Of a stretch of 64,000 nt of DNA, positions 62,247-64,000 are shown piece by piece (positions within the stretch are counted from its first letter, which is position 1; each line of letters starts with the position of its first letter). Where the stretch lies: positions 1,488,001 to 1,552,000 of the forward strand of contig CP007152.1 of NCBI GenBank assembly GCA_000831005.1, in the 5' to 3' direction. Under the pieces are notes generated by a model that saw only the letters and a list, made by a program, of their open reading frames with translations, was not told the origin of the DNA and searched no databases. Made by a program: the position numbers and the translations under genes. The DNA is from Marinobacter salarius (GTDB lineage Bacteria > Pseudomonadota > Gammaproteobacteria > Pseudomonadales > Oleiphilaceae).

Positions 62247-62858
62247 GTGGAACTCGCGTGCCTTGACCTTGAAGGAGTACTGATCCCGGAAATCTGGATC
62301 GCGTTTGCGGAAAAAACCGGCATTGAGGAGCTCAAGGCGACCACCCGCGACATTCCCGATTACGACGTACTGATGCAGCAGCGCCTGAAACTGCTGGACC
62401 AGCACGGCTATGGCCTGCCGCAGATTCAGGAAGTGATCGGCGAGCTGGACCCACTGCCCGGCGCACGGGAGTTCCTGGATTGGCTGCGGGAGCGGTTCCA
62501 GGTGGTGATTCTTTCCGACACCTTCTATGAATTCGCCATGCCGCTGATGGCCAAGCTGGGCTATCCGGCACTGCTGTGCCACAAGCTGGAAGTAAACGAA
62601 GACGGCAGGATTACCGATTATCTGCTGCGCCAGCGTGACCCCAAGCGTCAGTCAGTGCGTGCCTTCCAGCTGCTGAACTACCGTGTTATTGCGGCGGGTG
62701 ATTCCTACAACGACACCACCATGCTGGGCCAGGCGGAAGCGGGCATCCTGTTTCACGCGCCGAAGAACGTGATCGAGGAGTTCCCCCAGTTCCCGGCGGT
62801 ACATACGTTTGAAGAGCTTAAGGGCGAGTTTCTGAAGGCCAGCGCCATCCATAACTGA
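62247..62858 (+). CDS. thrH: ThrH phosphoserine phosphatase/homoserine phosphotransferase
   Basis: A 203-aa HAD-family enzyme that dephosphorylates phosphoserine and can transfer the phosphate to homoserine. HAD motif I is present in the ThrH form MELACLDLEGVLIPEIW (Asp-x-Glu instead of Asp-x-Asp). Motif II is VVILSDTFYEF, and motif III/IV is RVIAAGDSYNDTTMLGQAEA. It starts at GTG 62247, preceded by AGGAG. Intact, on the plus strand, convergent to pabB. Confidence 0.93.
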   Translation: MELACLDLEGVLIPEIWIAFAEKTGIEELKATTRDIPDYDVLMQQRLKLLDQHGYGLPQIQEVIGELDPLPGAREFLDWLRERFQVVILSDTFYEFAMPLMAKLGYPALLCHKLEVNEDGRITDYLLRQRDPKRQSVRAFQLLNYRVIAAGDSYNDTTMLGQAEAGILFHAPKNVIEEFPQFPAVHTFEELKGEFLKASAIHN

Positions 62859-62922
62859 TAGCGCGGACAAGAGGCCGGGGCAAGCTCTTTGTCCTGGCTT
62901 TTCCTCCTTTGCAATTTGCCCT

Positions 62923-64000
62923 CTATAACGCTTCCAGTACGCTCATCAGCTTCTGAACCTTGTCCACGGATTCCCGGTACTCATCATCCGGGTCTGAATC
63001 CGCGACGATGCCACATCCCGCCCAGCAGTGAATCTTTCCTTCTGAATCCGTCATCAGGGTTCGGATTGCGATATTGCTCTCCAGGTTATTGGAAAAATCC
63101 CAACGGAAGACCGAGCCGCAGTAAGGCCCGCGACGATGTGGTTCCAGGTCGTCGATGATCTCCATCGCCCTGCGTTTGGGTGCACCCGTGATAGAGCCCC
63201 CGGGGAAGGCAGAGAGAAGGGCTTTTAACGGTGTGTTCTCTGGTTGCAGCCGGCCTTCCACCGTGCTGACCAGTTGATGGACGTTTTCATAGCTTTCGAT
63301 ACTGAAAAGCTGTGGCACCGTGACGGAAAACGGCTCGCAGAATCGCGACAGGTCGTTGCGAATCAAGTCCACGATCATCAGGTTTTCGGCCCGGTCCTTT
63401 TCAGCGGCGGCCAGGGATTCGGCGATCCGCTGGTCGTTCGCCGGCGAGTTCAGATCCCGGGGCCGGGTACCTTGATGGGTTTGCTGATGACCCTGTTGCC
63501 ATCTTCAATACTCAGGAACAGCTCTGGTGAAATGCTGAGGACCTGATAGGAACCAGCGTTGATGTACGCAGCGTGGGGGACCGGAACGGCCTGGCACAAA
63601 GCTCGGAACGCTGTGTACGGCTCGCCCTGGTAGCCGCCGGTGTACTTGTTGGACAGGTTGACCTGATAGCAGTCCCCGGCATGGATATAGCTAAGCACCC
63701 GGGATACGCCATTGCGGTAGTGTTCGGCGGGTTGGTCGGCTGTAAATCCCGGGCTGATGTGAAAAGGAGTAGGGCGCGTCGGCTTTTCGCCGGTGAGGTT
63801 CAGCACCCGTTCACGTTCTATCGTCACACTCGGATGAAAATCGAGCCTGGGCGAATTGGCACCCGAAACATCCAGCGTCAGCTGCCAGAGATAAAGCCCA
63901 ATATAGCCATAATCCCTCTCACTGGCCTCGCCGGAGAATCCGGGGACCGTGTGGTTGCCAGCCTCGTAAAACAGGGTGCCCATGATGCCGCCTGCCAGTT
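62923..64000 (-). CDS. pabB: Aminodeoxychorismate synthase component I (PabB), 5' end outside the window, one frame break
   Basis: PabB turns chorismate plus ammonia into aminodeoxychorismate for folate synthesis. Visible motifs: IHAGDCYQVNLSNKY, YQVLSISPELFL, SKPIKG, AENLMIVDLIRNDLSRFCEP, AFPGGSITGAPKRRAMEIID and the final AGCGIVADSDPDDEYRESVD. The frame breaks near 63465: AAGGGTACC reduced to AAGGTACC joins SKPIKGT to RPRDLNSPANDQRIAESLAA. The open frame reaches the window edge (LAGGIMGTLFYEAG), so the N-terminal part is missing. TrpE is the alternative, but the PIKGT motif form and length favour PabB. Confidence 0.88.

Overview
The window looks like a chromosomal piece of a flagellated marine gammaproteobacterium, most probably Marinobacter or a close relative. 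The evidence is gene content and order: smc-zipA-ligA, flgA-flgM-flgN facing cheV-cheR, gacA-uvrC-pgsA, a gspA-gspB pair, cysB beside cysH, and thrH. This is inference from families I recognise; no database search was run.

Layout. 1-6.6 kb: chromosome segregation, division and ligation (smc, zipA, ligA). 6.7-9.4 kb: a large unrecognised lipoprotein. 9.4-12.7 kb: a minus-strand group of a CBS-domain protein, the tRNA-modifying enzyme MnmC and a periplasmic cyclophilin. 12.9-17.4 kb: a predicted c-di-GMP-binding surface protein, then flagellar export, anti-sigma and P-ring genes and two chemotaxis genes. 17.4-24.5 kb: transporters (MFS, NSS, AEC), a leucine-type dehydrogenase, an isochorismatase-like hydrolase, tRNA-Ser, acylphosphatase and a methyltransferase. 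24.7-29.9 kb: a chemoreceptor, a YheU-like protein, gacA, uvrC and pgsA. 29.9-33.4 kb: a four-gene MCE lipid-transport operon. 33.5-33.8 kb: tRNA-Gly and tRNA-Cys.

33.8-45.0 kb is an accessory island with every gene on the minus strand. It carries a Wadjet-like JetABCD (SMC-type anti-plasmid) operon that starts 5 nt after a PHD/VapC-like toxin-antitoxin pair, a tyrosine recombinase with an excisionase-like partner, and a three-gene cassette: a 49-aa basic protein, a 71-aa HicA-like protein and a 750-aa ankyrin-repeat protein. I did not recognise that cassette as a named system. On the right the island runs straight into an hrpA gene that has lost its N-terminal third.

45.0-64 kb returns to core functions: the hrpA remainder, a FabH-like ketoacyl synthase, a thioesterase, MlaA, a patatin-like lipase, gspA, gspB, dinG, a MalT/LuxR-type regulator, then a 263-bp element of nested inverted repeats in front of cysB, followed by cysH, thrH and a 5'-truncated pabB.

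About 30 genes or gene parts are interrupted by apparent one-base losses, mostly in runs of identical bases, including essential genes (smc, zipA, ligA, pgsA, cysH). The even spread makes sequencing or assembly error much likelier than gene decay. Such genes are therefore annotated as single CDSs spanning the break, with the break position given.
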